Shown: in pieces, positions 43,426-43,913 of the stretch | Layout: each line of letters starts with the position of its first letter | Numbering within the stretch: the first letter of the stretch is position 1 | NCBI RefSeq assembly: GCF_000422645.1 | Contig: NZ_AUGL01000029.1 | Location: forward strand, 1 to 43,913 | Origin: Ferrimonas futtsuensis DSM 18154 | GTDB lineage: Bacteria > Pseudomonadota > Gammaproteobacteria > Enterobacterales > Shewanellaceae | Reading direction: 5' to 3' | Length of the DNA stretch: 43,913 bases | Notes under the pieces: model-generated | What the model saw: the letters and a program-made list of their open reading frames with translations, nothing else | The model's database searches: none | What the model was told of the DNA's origin: nothing | Position numbers and translations under genes: made by a program

Positions 43426-43482
43426 GCTTTCGCCGCAACAACGCCGAAGGGCTCCGCCCGCAGGCCGGCAATCCGACGAGCG
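43426..43482. repeat. 57-bp direct repeat, copy B
   Basis: Identical to copy A at 42826-42882. Here it follows the tRNA-Arg fragment and lies 14 bases from the transposase stop codon. The 400-base stretch 43097-43496 contains no convincing gene; it holds the tRNA promoter, the orphan terminator, the tRNA fragment and this repeat. Confidence 0.95.
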
Positions 43483-43496
43483 CCCATAAAAAAGGT

Positions 43497-43913
43497 TCAT
43501 CGCGCATTACCGGGAAAAGCGGTTCGTATCTTCAGGAAGAAGTAGTCGCTGTCCCGGTATCCGTAGGCCATGCGCTTGATGACCTTTATCTTGTTGTTCA
43601 TTCCCTCGAGCTTGCAGGTGTGCAGCCGATAGGTGGCTGAAGAGATGATGCCTTTGAGGTAGGGTTTGAGCTTCCTAGCGAAGCGGATAAGCGGTTCGAT
43701 GCCGCTCTCGGTGACCTGTTGCCACCATAACCGCCACTGGCTCAGCGCTGCATCGGGACAGTCGGCATACCACAGCTCCTTCAACTGCTCCCGCATTAGA
43801 TACACCACCATCAGCGACCGGTTCTCGGCCAGCAGTTCCTCCAGATAGGCATGCTGCTTGTCGGTCATGTTCTCCCGGTTCTTCAGCAGCACCCAGCGAC
43901 CTCGTTTCACCCT
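43497..43913 (-). mobile_element. ISL3-family transposase, C-terminal part (cut by window edge)
   Basis: The frame is open to the window's last base, so the N-terminal part lies outside. The visible 138 residues are the end of a DDE transposase of the ISL3 type: LLKNRENMTDKQHAYLEELL, then ELWYADCPDAALSQWRLWW, and the hallmark KLEGMNNKIKVIKRMAYGYR, whose glutamate is the last catalytic residue, ending SDYFFLKIRTAFPG. There is no internal stop or frameshift in the visible part. I could not identify the terminal inverted repeat; it should lie between the stop codon and about 43480, or overlap the repeat. Confidence 0.88.

Noticed and set aside
43146-43487. 113-codon minus-strand frame through the right-edge spacer
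   Set aside because: It runs through repeat B, the tRNA-Arg fragment, the orphan terminator and the tRNA promoter, so it cannot be an ordinary gene.

Overview
The window looks like core chromosome of a marine-type gammaproteobacterium, most likely Alteromonadales of the Shewanella/Ferrimonas kind with a fairly high G+C content. This placement is inferred from gene content: sodium-type flagellar stator genes pomAB, a short-form homogentisate dioxygenase, a TyrR-linked phenylalanine/tyrosine catabolic cluster, psp next to sap, and the order thiI / pomBA / xseB-ispA-dxs. No single gene proves the genus. There are no CRISPR arrays, prophage or toxin-antitoxin modules. Mobile DNA appears only at the extreme right edge.

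Layout. 1-5.9 kb: tRNA-Val, a small hypothetical gene, a YfcC-type carrier, an MFS transporter, an M32 carboxypeptidase and a LysR regulator. 5.9-14.3 kb: an aromatic amino acid block, all on the minus strand and in at least three transcription units. These are megL-phhA-phhB (methionine gamma-lyase, phenylalanine hydroxylase, pterin dehydratase), tyrR, and hpd-hmgA-fah-maiA (4-hydroxyphenylpyruvate to fumarate plus acetoacetate). Each unit has a TyrR-box-like sequence upstream, and the hpd unit also has a good CRP-like site. 14.3-19.3 kb: the envelope stress block pspABC-ycjX-ycjF with divergent pspF, including a sigma-54-type promoter and an inverted repeat between pspA and pspF. 19.5-25.0 kb: sapABCDF, a peptide ABC transporter with overlapping genes, followed 3 bases later by a cysteine-rich GDCCVxC-like small protein. 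25.1-27.1 kb: yajQ, a VanZ-like protein and panE. 27.1-33.6 kb: thiI, pomA-pomB (with a strong sigma-28-type promoter) and xseB-ispA-dxs. 33.7-36.5 kb: a HAD phosphatase, a lytic-transglycosylase-like lipoprotein, a LysE-type exporter and a small lipoprotein coupled to gshA. 36.5-42.4 kb: gshA, a large M16 lipoprotein peptidase, yqaA, nsrR and a secreted hypothetical. 42.6-43.9 kb: a 58-residue membrane protein, a tRNA-Ser(GCU)-tRNA-Arg(ACG) pair with promoter and terminator, two copies of a 57-bp repeat exactly 600 bp apart, an orphan 3' fragment of tRNA-Arg, and the C-terminal part of an ISL3-type transposase cut by the window end.

How the genes work together. Phenylalanine is hydroxylated by PhhA, with PhhB recycling its pterin. 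Transamination then gives 4-hydroxyphenylpyruvate, and Hpd, HmgA, MaiA and Fah complete the homogentisate route under TyrR. MegL, which degrades methionine, is translationally coupled to phhA. Psp and Sap both serve the inner membrane and envelope. XseB-IspA-Dxs joins a DNA repair subunit to isoprenoid synthesis, and ThiI and Dxs both feed thiamine-related chemistry.

Most of the window is ordinary conserved chromosome. I do not see a clearly new multi-gene system. The parts most worth a second look are the regulatory sites of the aromatic block, a Walker A lysine-to-arginine change in SapF, the cysteine-rich gene at the end of sap, a second yajQ-like 3' end, and the repeat/tRNA scar at the right edge, which may mark the border of an island lying outside the window.
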